Positions 8,661-18,375 of a stretch of DNA of 64,000 bases are shown one piece after another (positions within the stretch are counted from its first letter, which is position 1; each line of letters opens with the position of its first letter). Origin of the DNA: Candidatus Reconcilbacillus cellulovorans (GTDB lineage: Bacteria; Bacillota; Bacilli; Paenibacillales; Reconciliibacillaceae); contig MOXJ01000001.1 in NCBI GenBank assembly GCA_002507565.1, positions 62,001 through 126,000 on the forward strand, given 5' to 3'. The position numbers and the translations under genes are program-made. Below the pieces are notes generated by a model. That model did not search any database. It saw nothing but the letters and a program-made list of their open reading frames with translations, and was not told the DNA's origin.

Positions 8661-10145
8661 TCATTCCCCGCCTCGCCGCGAGCCGCCGGCTTTTCCGAAC
8701 AGCGGAAACGGCCAACGAAAGACGGAATCTTTCTGCTCGGACCGACGAAACGGTGCAATCGGCGACAAATACGGCACGCCGAACGAACGCAAGGAACAGA
8801 CGTGAGCAACTAAAAAAATACACCCCATGGCCAAACCGTAAAACCCGAACGACGTCGCCAGCACCATCAGCCCGAATCGGAGGACGCGGGCGGTCAGCGC
8901 CAAATTGTAAGCCGGCGTTGAAAAGCTGGCGATCCCCGTTATGGCGACGGTGATCATCATCGCGGGCGAGACGATGCCCGCCTGAACGGCGGCCTGGCCG
9001 AGTACGATCGGTCCGACGATCGATACAGCCTGACCGATGGCGCGCGGCATCCGCAAACCCGCTTCCCGCAAGATTTCAAAGCAGATCTCCATAATCAAAG
9101 CTTCAACGAATACGGGAAACGGCACGCCTTCCCGCGCCGCCGCCAGTTTCAGAAGCAACGTCGTCGGAATCATTTCGTGATGATAGCTGACGAGCGCGAT
9201 GTAAAACGACGGCACCAGCATCGAAATCACGAAACTGGCGTACCTGAGCAGCCGGATGAGCGACGCGACGTCGTAACGCTGGTAGTAGTCCTCGACGGAC
9301 TGGAAAAATTGCGGCAACACCGTCGGCACGATCAGCGCAAACGGCGTGCCGTCGACCAGAATCGCGACGCGGCCTTCCAGCAGATTGCCCGCGACGATAT
9401 CGGGCCGTTCCGTATTGTAGATCATCGGAAACGGCGTCGTGGTCCGATCCTGAATCCATTCTTCGATGTAGGCGGATTCCAGCACGATGTCAGCGCGAAC
9501 GGCATCGAGCCGGCTTTTCACTTCCCGAACGAGGTTGTCGTCGGCCCGGCCGCGGACATACATCATCGCGACGTCGGTTTTGGTTGTACGGCCGATTTTC
9601 ATAACTTCCATCCAAAGGTTCGGGTTTTTGATCCGCCGCCGCACAAGCGAAACGTTGATCCCGAGCGTTTCGGTAAAACTGTCTTTCGGGCCGCGCGTCG
9701 CGACCTGGTTCGTCGGCTCCTCGACATTGCGCGTCTTGCCGCCGCGCGTGTTGCCGCAGATCGCCTCCGGCACGCCGTCGATCAGCAGCACCGTTTCGCC
9801 GGCCAGTAAAGCGAGCATCAGTTCGTTCCATTCCGACACTGTCTTGATGTCGACGACGGACAACGCCCGTTCCCGTACAGTTTGAAACCACGCCTTCGAC
9901 GACCCGACGCCGTCCGTTCTGAACGACCATTGCACGAAATCGCCGACCATATGCTTGTCGGCCAGACCGTCGACGTAAACCGCCGCCGCCTTCAGCTTCC
10001 GGTCAGGGCAGTCGAACAGACGGACGACGACGTCCGGGCTGTGCCCGGTTTCGTTCCGAATGCGCTCGACATTCGCGTGAAGAACGGTGGATAGACGCGT
10101 ATCGTCCGGCTTCGGAGAGGACTTCAAGAAATCGAAAAATCCCAT
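8661..10145 (-). CDS. GerAA family germinant receptor A subunit (operon 1)
   Basis: This 494-residue protein is the A subunit of a nutrient germinant receptor. The N-terminal soluble half has family motifs such as PKDSFTETLGINVSLVRRRI and TEVKSRLDA-like segments. A membrane domain of five to six helices follows from about residue 290, including the conserved PFPVFVEALIMEICFEILREAG region. The short tail ends in a basic cluster. The ATG is preceded by AAAGGAGAT. It heads the operon A-C-B transcribed away from the carbonic anhydrase gene, with a weak sigma-G-like promoter upstream. Confidence 0.94.
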   Translation of the reverse strand: MGFFDFLKSSPKPDDTRLSTVLHANVERIRNETGHSPDVVVRLFDCPDRKLKAAAVYVDGLADKHMVGDFVQWSFRTDGVGSSKAWFQTVRERALSVVDIKTVSEWNELMLALLAGETVLLIDGVPEAICGNTRGGKTRNVEEPTNQVATRGPKDSFTETLGINVSLVRRRIKNPNLWMEVMKIGRTTKTDVAMMYVRGRADDNLVREVKSRLDAVRADIVLESAYIEEWIQDRTTTPFPMIYNTERPDIVAGNLLEGRVAILVDGTPFALIVPTVLPQFFQSVEDYYQRYDVASLIRLLRYASFVISMLVPSFYIALVSYHHEMIPTTLLLKLAAAREGVPFPVFVEALIMEICFEILREAGLRMPRAIGQAVSIVGPIVLGQAAVQAGIVSPAMMITVAITGIASFSTPAYNLALTARVLRFGLMVLATSFGFYGLAMGCIFLVAHVCSLRSFGVPYLSPIAPFRRSEQKDSVFRWPFPLFGKAGGSRRGGE

Positions 10146-10187
10146 GGCTTTTTCATCTCCTTTGTCCGTCTTTTACCTCCTGTTCCA

Positions 10188-10217
10188 CATTATTTGAGAA
10201 ACCGCCGTCGCTTATTC
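10188..10217 (-). promoter_or_regulatory. Possible sigma-G promoter of ger operon 1
   Basis: On the minus strand GAATA (10217-10213) is followed after 18 nt by AATAATG (10194-10188). The forespore sigma-G pattern is GHATR-N18-CATWHTA, so the -35 is perfect and the -10 matches 5 of 7 positions. Germinant-receptor operons are sigma-G dependent in B. subtilis, which makes the weak match more credible. Confidence 0.3.
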
Positions 10218-10237
10218 CGCGTTTCTCCCGCCGAAGC

Positions 10238-10266
10238 TTCCGTCTTGCGGCAGGCTGTGATAGGAT
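10238..10266 (+). promoter_or_regulatory. Extended -10 promoter of carbonic anhydrase gene
   Basis: TAGGAT at 10261-10266 is preceded by TGA, giving an extended -10 element. A poor -35 (TTCCGT) lies 17 nt upstream. The same TGATANGMT -10 context recurs at three other plausible promoters in the window. Confidence 0.35.
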
Positions 10267-10298
10267 GAAAAAGAATCGAGGCGAAAGGGGTCGTGCGC

Positions 10299-10883
10299 AT
10301 GAAAGAACAGCCGAAGACGGTGTTGGACGAAATTCTTTCGCACAACCGAGAGTTCGTCCGCTCGAAAGCGTATGAAGCATACCGGACGACGAAATTTCCG
10401 GACAAGAAAATGGTCGTCGTCACCTGCATGGACACGCGGCTGACCGAATTGTTGCCGAAGGCGATGAATTTGCGCAACGGCGACGCCAAAATCATCAAAG
10501 TCGCCGGCGCGATCGTTCTGCAGCCGTTCGGCAACGTAATGCGCAGCGTCATTGTCGCGATCTACGCGCTCGGCGCGCAGGAAGTGTTCGTTGTGGGTCA
10601 CCGCGATTGCGGCATGACCGGCCTCGACCCGAACGCGATCTTGTCTAAGGCGAAGGCGTGCGGCGTCCGCGAAGAAGTATTCGAGACGATCCGCAATTCC
10701 GGCATCGATCTCGCCCGCTGGCTGCACGGTTTCCGCGACGTGCACGAAGGCGTGCGTGAAAGCGTCGGCATCATCCGCCGCCATCCGCTTTTGCCGCCGG
10801 GCGTTCCGGTGCACGGCCTCGTCATCGATCCAGAAACGGGCGAACTGGAGTTGGTGGAGGAAGGCTACGGCGTTTTGGCGTAA
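10299..10883 (+). CDS. Beta-class carbonic anhydrase
   Basis: This enzyme interconverts carbon dioxide and bicarbonate using zinc. The 194-residue product has the beta-class ligand set: C43 within CMDTR together with D45 and R47, then H101 and C104 in GHRDCGM. ATG 10299 is chosen over the in-frame GTG at 10293 because GAAAGGGG lies 8 nt before the ATG but only 2 nt before the GTG. There is no signal peptide, so it is cytoplasmic. It stands alone, divergent from the ger operon. It resembles the short single-domain YtiB-like carbonic anhydrases of Bacilli. Confidence 0.95.
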   Translation: MKEQPKTVLDEILSHNREFVRSKAYEAYRTTKFPDKKMVVVTCMDTRLTELLPKAMNLRNGDAKIIKVAGAIVLQPFGNVMRSVIVAIYALGAQEVFVVGHRDCGMTGLDPNAILSKAKACGVREEVFETIRNSGIDLARWLHGFRDVHEGVRESVGIIRRHPLLPPGVPVHGLVIDPETGELELVEEGYGVLA

Positions 10884-10962
10884 AACGGCGCAACCGTCGG
10901 ACAAAATCTTGCGTCTAAGGTAACGGGAGAGGAATGAAAATCGGCCAAGGGAGAGGAAAAAG

Positions 10963-12869
10963 GTGGGGAAGCCGTGGCTCCGCGCCGTTGTGCGGTTTTT
11001 GCTGTCCGCGGTTTTACTTTTTGCGGCGCTCGGTGCAACGATGCCGTCGGTCCAAGCCGCCACAGCGGACAAAACGACGAAGTACCGCGTCTACCAAAAT
11101 GACAAACCACTTGCGGAATTCGCCGATCTGAACGAAGCGATCGCCTACGCGAAGCGGTGGGCGCACAGTCACGTCGAGGAAATCGGCACGCGGCAATGGC
11201 TGTGGGACAATTTCCCGCGGTATCGGGTCTATCAGTTCGACGTCACATTGCCGCAATGGGAATTCGCGACGTTGGCCGAAGCGATCGCCGAAGCGAAAAA
11301 GTGGGCGTATTCCAGCGTCCGCGACTTAAACGGCGAAAGCGGCTGGGTGTGGGATAACTGGCCGCGGACGTCCTATCGCGTCTATCAAGGCGACATTACG
11401 CTGGATTCATGGGAATTTCCGGATCTGACCTCGGCGATACGGGAAGCAAGGAAATGGGCTGGATCCCATATCATCGACCAGACGACCTATCGATGGGTGT
11501 GGGACAATCTGTCGCCGTCGCAAAAACAGGCTCTCCGGCGCGGTGAACCCGTCTATCGCGTTTACCAGTACGCCTATTCGCACCCGTCGTGGCAATTCGC
11601 CTATCTGGAAGACGCGATCAACGAAGCGTTGAAATGGGGCGATTCGCACATCGTCAACACGCGGACGGGAAAAATCGCGACAATCGGCTGGAGTCGTTCG
11701 CCTCGCTGGGCGAAGCGCTCGATTACGCGAAGCGGTGGGCGTACGCCCGGGTCGAGTACCAGGGAAGACCGATTTGGACCAATGCGCCGTACTTCGAAGT
11801 CTACCAGAACGAAAAGCGGATCGGCGCATTCCGCACGGCGCGCGAAGCCGTCGCTTTTGCCGCTCGTTACGCCGATTCCTCCGTACGCACACGCGATTGG
11901 GGAACGATCTGGGACAACCGGCGGGAACTGATCTATTGGGCATGGAACGGCATGTCGTCCGACGCCGCCGTCCGCTCTCAGGTCGCCGGTACGATGGGGC
12001 TGGACGTCGTGTCGCCGACCTGGTTCCGGCTCGGCGACCCCTCGGGTTCTCTGCTCGACGCTTCGACGAAAGAGACGGCCGACTGGCTGAAACAGGCGGG
12101 ATTCCAGGTGCATCCGCTCGTCAGCAACCAGTTCGACAAGGAGCTGACGACCGCCTTCCTCGCGGACGCCAAGGCCCAAGACCAGTTCATCTCCGCGCTC
12201 GTCGGCCGCGCCGCGGCGCTCGGTCTGCACGGACTTAACCTCGATTTTGAAAACGTCGCCGGCTCCGACCGGGCGGCGTTCACTTCCTTCATCCGTAAAC
12301 TTGCCGACGCGCTGCACGCCAGAGGCATGAAGCTGTCCATCGACCTGCCGCGCGGCAGCGTCCGGTGGAACCATCTGACGGCGTTCGATCACGCGGCATT
12401 GAAAGACATCGCCGACTGGATCATCGTCATGGCGTACGACCAGCACTGGAGCGGCGGTCCTGTCGCGGGGCCCGTCGGCGCACTGGCTTGGGTCGAGGAA
12501 GGCATCCGTGAATTTCTGTCGTACGGTATCCCGCGCAGAAAGCTGATTCTCGGCGTTCCGTTCTACACGCGGGAATGGACGCTCGACGACGCGGGCAATC
12601 CGACGGAAAACCGGACGATCTACCTCAAAGATGTGCCCGCGCTGTTGGAATCGACGGGTGCCGCGCCGGTCTGGGATTCCGCATTCGGCCAGTACCGCGT
12701 GGAATACGTCCGTGAAGGTAAAAAGCGTGTCGTCTGGTTGGAAACGCCGGACATGGTGGCCGCTCGGATCGATCTGGCGAAAAAATACGACCTCGCCGGC
12801 GTCGCCGCCTGGAGGCTTGGCTACGAACCTCGCGAGCTGTGGGAAATGTTGCTGCGCCGCAAGAAATGA
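10963..12869 (+). pseudogene. Secreted GH18-family glycoside hydrolase with N-terminal tandem repeats, frame-broken
   Basis: Two overlapping frames together encode one protein. The first (GTG 10963, GGGAGAGG box) has a signal peptide cut near residue 33 and then about four repeats of 45-60 residues, each built as YRVYQ, an EAI.EAKKWA helix and a W.WDN end. The second frame resumes with two more repeats and a GH18 domain whose catalytic strand reads GLNLDFENV and which ends near 12869. The switch falls at about 11680-11700. There the WDN-P-YRVYQ linker between repeats 4 and 5 is missing, so a deletion of 3n+1 nt (roughly 35 nt) fits. YaaH-like GH18 enzymes cleave N-acetylglucosamine polymers, including spore cortex. 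As written the product would lack its catalytic domain. Assembly collapse of repeats is the main alternative. Confidence 0.8.
11084..11920 (+). repeat. Tandem protein repeats (about 50 residues) in the GH18 protein
   Basis: Six degenerate units begin at successive Y-R/E-V-Y-Q motifs and end at W-D-N. Each contains one amphipathic segment of the type LxEAIxEAKKWAxSxV. Units 4 and 5 are fused by the frame-breaking deletion near 11690. I do not recognise the repeat as a named domain. Its regular aromatic positions suggest a carbohydrate- or wall-binding module (inference). Confidence 0.75.
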
Positions 12870-12895
12870 GGCGGGGATGGGATTTCCCCGCCTTT
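12870..12895 (+). terminator. Rho-independent terminator after the GH18 gene
   Basis: GGCGGGGA and TCCCCGCC form an 8 bp perfect stem around a 7 nt loop immediately after the TGA stop. They are followed by a short TTTC tract. The T-run is weak, but position and stem strength fit termination. Confidence 0.65.
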
Positions 12896-12985
12896 CACTC
12901 AGGTTGCGGTGTCGCCGGTGCGCACGACAGTCATTTCCTCTCGAACCGACAGACGGCGGACGTTTCAGAACGTTTTGGTGTCCGT

Positions 12986-13657
12986 TCACCGACCGTCTTC
13001 ACCCCACTGAAATGCGACGACGCGCGCCGGAGCACCGCTTGCTTCTCGAACGAGAATCGGCAGCGCCATCACCGTCCATTCACCTTCGGCCAGCTCGGGT
13101 TTGTCGAGCGAAAGCCCTTCGGCCACCCAAATACCGGCTCCCAACAAAATGCGATGGGTTTCCTCGTTTTCCGCGCCGGTACCGCCGATGCTGAAATGGT
13201 CGATACCGACGCCGCGAACCCGTTTTTCGGCTAGATACCGTGCCCCCTCGTTGGACAAGTACGGCGACTCATAGATCCATTCGCGCGTCCAAGCGCGTTT
13301 TTCTCCCCATCCCGTATACAGGAGCACCACGCATCGATCCGTCAAACGGTCGCCGTATGGTTCGAGATCGGCGCGGGTAATCGGCTCGGACGGGCGTTTA
13401 TGCGCAAGAGGAACATAGATCGCTTCTCCCTGGAACCGTTCGATGGCCACGTCGTCAAGATTCACGGTAAAATCGGCCAGATGCGACGGTGCGTCCACAT
13501 GCGTGCCGGTATGCAGGTTCATCGTCACCCTCTCCAGTTTCCAGCCGTCGCGCGGTCCGATCAAAATATAATCAAACTTGGGCGGGTCGAAGTCCGGCAA
13601 CACCGGGCAATTGTGATAAAGCGGCTGCGACAAGTCCAGCATGCGTCGGATCGCCAA
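12986..13657 (-). CDS. Cyclase family protein (kynurenine formamidase-like metal hydrolase)
   Basis: The product has the HTGTHVDAPSH metal-binding signature of the cyclase/arylformamidase superfamily, and a second conserved GVGIDHFSIGG segment in its C-terminal half. Members hydrolyse N-formylkynurenine or other amides and lactones; the substrate here is not predictable. The open frame runs up to 13816. TTG 13657 (223 residues) is preferred because GGAAGGGGG lies about 9 nt before it, and ATG 13642 is the alternative. No kynurenine-pathway genes are adjacent. It is followed upstream on the same strand by an esterase gene 183 nt away. Confidence 0.85.
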   Translation of the reverse strand: MAIRRMLDLSQPLYHNCPVLPDFDPPKFDYILIGPRDGWKLERVTMNLHTGTHVDAPSHLADFTVNLDDVAIERFQGEAIYVPLAHKRPSEPITRADLEPYGDRLTDRCVVLLYTGWGEKRAWTREWIYESPYLSNEGARYLAEKRVRGVGIDHFSIGGTGAENEETHRILLGAGIWVAEGLSLDKPELAEGEWTVMALPILVREASGAPARVVAFQWGEDGR

Positions 13658-13840
13658 GGTCCGCGTCCCCCTTCCATTCTTAAGTTGTTCAGTACTATCT
13701 TCAGATAACATGAAATCGATCGCCGTCCGTTTTCGGGCCGGACGTCGTGAAAGCATGGTCACCAATTGACGACATCGCAAAAAAAAGCAAACGTCTCCGC
13801 CATGACGGCATCGCACAAGGATAACGGCGGGACCGGACTT

Positions 13841-14851
13841 TCACACTTTAAGCAAAACAGCGGCCATCCAATCGAAAACGCGTTGCCCGCCTACCTCGTG
13901 GCCGCCAGGAAAAAAATCATATGCGAGGAGATCTGCGGCGCCGAACGAAGTATAGACGGCTTCGAGAACAGCCAGCGCTTCCCGTGCATGCTCGGCCGGA
14001 AAGACGCGATCGTAAAGTCCCGTCTCGACGAACAGCGGTCGCGGCGCGATGAGACCGATCCACTCCGGCAGTTCCGCGTACCGCAGCAGCCCCGGAACGT
14101 AATTGTCCAGGCAATGGTTGCGGGCAAGGATGCTTCCTTTGAAAGTGTTGACGAATCCGCACAAGGCCGTCGCCCGGATTCTCGAATCAAGTGCCGAGGC
14201 ATAGGCGGCGACGAGTCCTCCGCCGGAAAAGCCGATGCAGCCGATCCGATTTCCATCGACATCGGGCCGCTCCAGCATGTAATCGATCGATCTGCGCGCT
14301 TCAAAAACGCGAAGCCCTGCCAGGGTCTTACCATACATGAGCAGATGAACGGCAAGCGTCGCACACGACGACCGATCCGGTCCCTCCTGTACGTCCGCCT
14401 CAAGCCGCCGATCTCCGAAACCGGCCATTTCCGGCGCGACGACGAGCAGCCCGCGTCTGACCAGTTCGACGGCGAAACGGCGATGGATACCGAAATTACC
14501 GGTCCGTTCCGAGCCGTCGACGTTCAAGCCGAGCGCTTCTCGACTGCCGAAACCGTGGCCGTGCAACGCCAAAACGGCTGGAAACGGCCCGGGGCGCTCT
14601 GCAGGAACAAGCACGTAGGCCGGCAAGCGAAGTCCGTCGCCCGTGCCGAACTCGACGCGTTCCCGAATGTAGCCGTCGCAAGCGGTCCGCTCCAGGACGA
14701 CCGGATCAAGCGGCTCTTCCCGCTCCGGAAAATCGCCCAGCGCCTCGGCGAGACGCTGTCTCAGTTCACCCGGCGGCAACGTCCGGGATTGCCGGCGGCG
14801 TTCGTAGCAAGCGTACAACTCGTCCAAATAAACGTCGAGCCGAACGCTCAT
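13841..14851 (-). CDS. Alpha/beta hydrolase of the dienelactone-hydrolase/acetyl-xylan-esterase type
   Basis: This 336-residue protein has a clear alpha/beta-hydrolase core. HGHGFGSRE forms the oxyanion region, GFSGGG carries the nucleophilic serine, ETGLYDRVFP the acid and PGGHEV the histidine. The long N-terminal helix region (1-60) is typical of the AB_hydrolase_7-like esterases of Paenibacillus. There is no signal peptide, so it is cytoplasmic. The substrate may be a deacetylated sugar or lactone (inference). Its start is 15 nt downstream of the DUF255 gene stop on the same strand, suggesting an operon. Confidence 0.85.
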   Translation of the reverse strand: MSVRLDVYLDELYACYERRRQSRTLPPGELRQRLAEALGDFPEREEPLDPVVLERTACDGYIRERVEFGTGDGLRLPAYVLVPAERPGPFPAVLALHGHGFGSREALGLNVDGSERTGNFGIHRRFAVELVRRGLLVVAPEMAGFGDRRLEADVQEGPDRSSCATLAVHLLMYGKTLAGLRVFEARRSIDYMLERPDVDGNRIGCIGFSGGGLVAAYASALDSRIRATALCGFVNTFKGSILARNHCLDNYVPGLLRYAELPEWIGLIAPRPLFVETGLYDRVFPAEHAREALAVLEAVYTSFGAADLLAYDFFPGGHEVGGQRVFDWMAAVLLKV

Positions 14852-14866
14852 CTCGCCTGATCCCCC

Positions 14867-16909
14867 TCACCCCTGGAGCGAATGGAGCGCTTGCCGCAGA
14901 GCGTTCGCATCCGTCGTCTGCGTTTCGCAGGCAGAACGCCGACAAACGAACGCCGTCGGCCGATCCGGGGACGTTCCAGACGAAAAAGGAAACTTTTCGT
15001 GAGCTTTCCATATCCTTAGCGCATGCGGCAAATACACCTCGCGCACTGCGTCGCGCAGAGCTTCCGTCTCCGGCAGGCGCGGATCGCCGGCGACCGCGAT
15101 CTCGACCGGGTCAGCGCGCATAAATTCAAGCGCCGTAAGCCACATCGCATGCCCGGTCGGAAATCGTCGAATCGCGCCGGAAAACCGGTCCGGAAGCGAT
15201 TCCGCGAGCTCCGACCAGTCCGTACGATCCGCCAGTCTGCCGAGACGGCCGAGCACCCAGGCCGCCGTCGCGTTGCCCGACGGCGTGGCGCCGTCGAACG
15301 TTTCCTTAAGGCGTTCCGGCAATCGTTCGGCGTCGTTTCCGGTAAAGAAAAATCCGCCGTCCCGCTCGTCTCGAAACAGCCGGATCATGTCGTCGGCAAG
15401 CTCTTTCGCCGTCACGAGCCATCGCCCGTCGCCTTCCGCCTCATACAGCTCCACGAGCCCCCAAAGGACAAACGCATAATCGTCCAAAAAGGCCGGAATC
15501 GCCGCCTCCCCGTCTCGATAGCGCGCAAGCAGCCGGCCGTCCGGCCGGCGCAGCCGATCGAGCACGAAGCGCGCCGCCGCCTCCGCAGCTTCGTAACAAT
15601 CCGAGCGGTCGAACGCAAACGACGCCTTCGCCAACGCGGCGATCATGAGTCCGTTCCAGCCGGTCAAAATTTTGTCGTCCTTCAGCGGCGGCACACGCCT
15701 TCGGCGCGCCTCGAACAGCCTACGCCTGGCGTCCTCCAGTCGGGCGGTGAGCTCCGCCGGCGGCATGCCGAACCGCGCAGCCGTCGCAGCCCAATCGGTC
15801 CCGATCAAGTTTGGAATGCTCCGGCCTTCAAAATTTCCTTCCGGCGTGATGTGATAGACCTCCGAAAACAGCCGCGACTCTTCCTCTCCCAGCACGCTTC
15901 GCACTTCGTCCGGCGTCCAAAGGTAAAACTTCCCCTCTTCCCCTTCGGAATCGGCGTCTTCCGCGGAATAAAAACCGCCTCCTTCGTCCCGCATGTCGCG
16001 CAGCACGTACTCGACGACGCGCTCGGCGACCTCGCGGTGGCGCCGATGCCCGGTCGCCTGGTACGCCTCGGCATACGCGTACGCCAGCAGGGCGTTGTCG
16101 TACAGCATTTTCTCAAAATGCGGCACAAGCCACATCCGGTCAGTCGAATAACGCGCAAAGCCGAACCCGATATGGTCGAACAGGCCGCCCGCGTACATTG
16201 CGTCGAGCGTCCGTTCGACCATGCGGAGCGCTTCCGATTCTTTCGTCCGATGCCAGAAGCGCAGCAAAAAAATCAGATTGTGCGGCGTCGGAAACTTCGG
16301 CGCCCCGCCGAACCCCCCGTACTCCTCGTCGAACAGTCGGAGAAACGCCGCGAAGGCGTCTTCCGACAGATTCTCCAGTCCTGCGCTGCCGTCCAGCGAC
16401 GAAAGCGCCCTCGCCTTCGTTTCCGCCAAAATCTCATCGGCGACCTCGCGCAAACGTTCTGGGTTTTGCTTCCAGGCTTCCGCAAAAGCCGGCAGCAGGT
16501 CCATCAGCCCGTACCGGCCGTGCCGGCGATGTTTCGGAAAATACGTGCCGGCAAAAAACGGTTTCCGGTCCGGCGTAAGCAGCACGGTCAGCGGCCAGCC
16601 TCCCTGCCCCGTCATCGCCTGGCAGACGGCCATGTACAGATGATCGATGTCGGGCCGCTCTTCGCGATCGACCTTGACCGGAACGTAATGTTCGTTCAGA
16701 ACGGCGGCGACTTCCGGGTCTTCGAACGATTCGCGCTCCATCACGTGGCACCAGTGACACGTGCTGTAACCAATGCTCAGAAAAACAGGTTTGTTTTCCT
16801 TCGCCGCTTTTTCAAACGCTTCCTCGCCCCACGGATACCAGTCCACCGGGTTATAAGCGTGCTGAAGCAGATAGGGCGATTTCTCGCGGATCAGACGGTT
16901 CGGCGTCAT
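14867..16909 (-). CDS. Thioredoxin domain-containing protein, DUF255/YyaL family
   Basis: The 680-residue protein starts with the near-invariant N-terminus of the family ([18 protein letters not shown]) and a thioredoxin-like fold bearing C51-H-W-C54-H. The rest is an alpha/alpha-barrel of the six-hairpin type seen in N-acylglucosamine epimerases. Function is unsettled; the human homologue is SPATA20. ATG 16909 is preferred to the in-frame GTG at 16921 because GAAGGGG lies 11 nt before it. It is 50 nt downstream of the patB stop and probably co-transcribed with patB and the following hydrolase. Confidence 0.93.
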   Translation of the reverse strand: MTPNRLIREKSPYLLQHAYNPVDWYPWGEEAFEKAAKENKPVFLSIGYSTCHWCHVMERESFEDPEVAAVLNEHYVPVKVDREERPDIDHLYMAVCQAMTGQGGWPLTVLLTPDRKPFFAGTYFPKHRRHGRYGLMDLLPAFAEAWKQNPERLREVADEILAETKARALSSLDGSAGLENLSEDAFAAFLRLFDEEYGGFGGAPKFPTPHNLIFLLRFWHRTKESEALRMVERTLDAMYAGGLFDHIGFGFARYSTDRMWLVPHFEKMLYDNALLAYAYAEAYQATGHRRHREVAERVVEYVLRDMRDEGGGFYSAEDADSEGEEGKFYLWTPDEVRSVLGEEESRLFSEVYHITPEGNFEGRSIPNLIGTDWAATAARFGMPPAELTARLEDARRRLFEARRRRVPPLKDDKILTGWNGLMIAALAKASFAFDRSDCYEAAEAAARFVLDRLRRPDGRLLARYRDGEAAIPAFLDDYAFVLWGLVELYEAEGDGRWLVTAKELADDMIRLFRDERDGGFFFTGNDAERLPERLKETFDGATPSGNATAAWVLGRLGRLADRTDWSELAESLPDRFSGAIRRFPTGHAMWLTALEFMRADPVEIAVAGDPRLPETEALRDAVREVYLPHALRIWKAHEKFPFSSGTSPDRPTAFVCRRSACETQTTDANALRQALHSLQG

Positions 16910-16959
16910 CGGAGCCGACACCCCTTCGCTCGGGAATTCGGAAATTCGTCACGTTCACA

Positions 16960-18192
16960 TCATGCCCCGTGCGAGCCGTCCGTTTTCCCGGCATTCGCCC
17001 TCGCCGACGCATGGCCATCGAGCCGCCGCCTTGCCGCCGCCGCGAACCGTTCGAGCGCTTCCGCCAGCAGCCGCCTCCTGCAAGCGACGTTGATGCGGAC
17101 GAACCCTTCGCCGTCCGGCCCGAAAATCGAACCTTCGCTGAACGCCACTTTGGCCTCGCGGTACATCAGGTCGCGCATCCCCGCGGCGCCGAGCCCGAGC
17201 GCGCTGCAGTCGACCCAGAGCAGGTACGTGCCCTCCGGATCCATCGGTCGAACTTCGGACAACCGTTCCTGCAGGAATGCCATTGCGAAATCGAGATTGC
17301 CCCGAATGTACGCCAAAACCGCGTCCAGCCACGCTTCCCCTTTCGTATAGGCGGCTTTCACCGCAACCGGAGAAAAAAACGGCGTCATGTGCAACGACAG
17401 CGCGCGCAGCCGGTGCTCGAATTGCCGCCGCCTGTCCGGATCCGGGATAATCGCGAACGACGCTTGAATGCCCGGCATGTTGAACGTTTTCGTCGGTGCG
17501 ATACATACCATGCATTGTTCCGCAAACGATGCCGACGCACTAGGAAACGGCACGTGCACGTGTCCGGGAAAAACGAGATCGGCGTGAATCTCGTCGGAAA
17601 CGATGAACACGCCGTAACGGCCGGCCATCTCGCCAAGCCTGGCCAGCTCCTCCCGCGTCCAGACGCGGCCGCCAGGATTGTGCGGACTGCAGAGCAGCAT
17701 CATCGCCGCACCGTCGCGCATCAACCGTTCGAGATGATCCCAGTCGACCTCGTATTTCCCGTTGCGGATGACGAGCGGATTGCGTACCACCTCCCGACCG
17801 TTCATCCGGACGACGCTGTAAAACGGATAATAAACCGGCGACTGCACGATGACGCGGTCGCCCGGACGGGTAAACAGTTCGACCGCCAGGCCGAGCGACG
17901 TGACGACGCCCGGGGAATCGACGAGCCACGCCGGATCGATCTTCCATCCGTGCCGGCGTTCCAACCAGCCTACGACGGCCTGCACGCAGGCTTCGTCCCG
18001 GATCGTGTAACCGTAGACGCCTTCGGCCGCGCGGCGGCAGACCGCGTCGACGACTTCCGGCGGGCACGGGAAATCCATATCGGCCACCCAGAGCGGCAGA
18101 ACATTCGGATCGCCGAACAGTTTTTCGGACTGGTCCCATTTGTACGACAGCGTCCCGCGCCGGTTCACGGGCCGGTCGAAATCGAACGTCAT
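16960..18192 (-). CDS. patB: PatB/MalY family PLP-dependent aminotransferase (cystathionine beta-lyase)
   Basis: This PLP fold-type I enzyme probably cleaves cystathionine or cysteine S-conjugates. In 410 residues the PLP lysine is K235 in APTKTFNMPG, the cofactor-binding Asp is in SDEIH at 199-203, and SPHNPGGRVW at 169-178 gives the Asn contact. The N-terminus FDFDRPVNRRGTLSYKWD is characteristic of PatB. ATG 18192 is chosen over the open frame to 18264 because of the GGGGTG box and the family start. It heads a minus-strand group with the DUF255 protein and the esterase. Confidence 0.9.
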   Translation of the reverse strand: MTFDFDRPVNRRGTLSYKWDQSEKLFGDPNVLPLWVADMDFPCPPEVVDAVCRRAAEGVYGYTIRDEACVQAVVGWLERRHGWKIDPAWLVDSPGVVTSLGLAVELFTRPGDRVIVQSPVYYPFYSVVRMNGREVVRNPLVIRNGKYEVDWDHLERLMRDGAAMMLLCSPHNPGGRVWTREELARLGEMAGRYGVFIVSDEIHADLVFPGHVHVPFPSASASFAEQCMVCIAPTKTFNMPGIQASFAIIPDPDRRRQFEHRLRALSLHMTPFFSPVAVKAAYTKGEAWLDAVLAYIRGNLDFAMAFLQERLSEVRPMDPEGTYLLWVDCSALGLGAAGMRDLMYREAKVAFSEGSIFGPDGEGFVRINVACRRRLLAEALERFAAAARRRLDGHASARANAGKTDGSHGA

Positions 18193-18375
18193 GCGCGTTT
18201 CACCCCGACGATGCTGTGACGTGAAACCCGATTCCAGCGTAGCACAGCCGGCGCGGGCGGGCAAGCCGCTTTAAAATTCGCAAAAATCCGAACGGCTCCG
18301 GACAGGCGCCGTTGCGACGGCGAACAGGTCGAATACGTTGAAAGTGACGACGCGCAAAGAAGGATTGGCGACGGG

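Noticed and set aside
13658-13840. Possible terminator at the poly-A/T tract near 13780-13790
   Set aside because: The T-run exists on the minus strand, but I could not find a compact stem directly before it.
15023-17350. 775-codon plus-strand open frame
   Set aside because: It is fully antisense to the DUF255 and patB genes. Long antisense frames are expected in GC-rich DNA, and it has Arg/His/Pro-rich composition, no ribosome binding site and no domain pattern.
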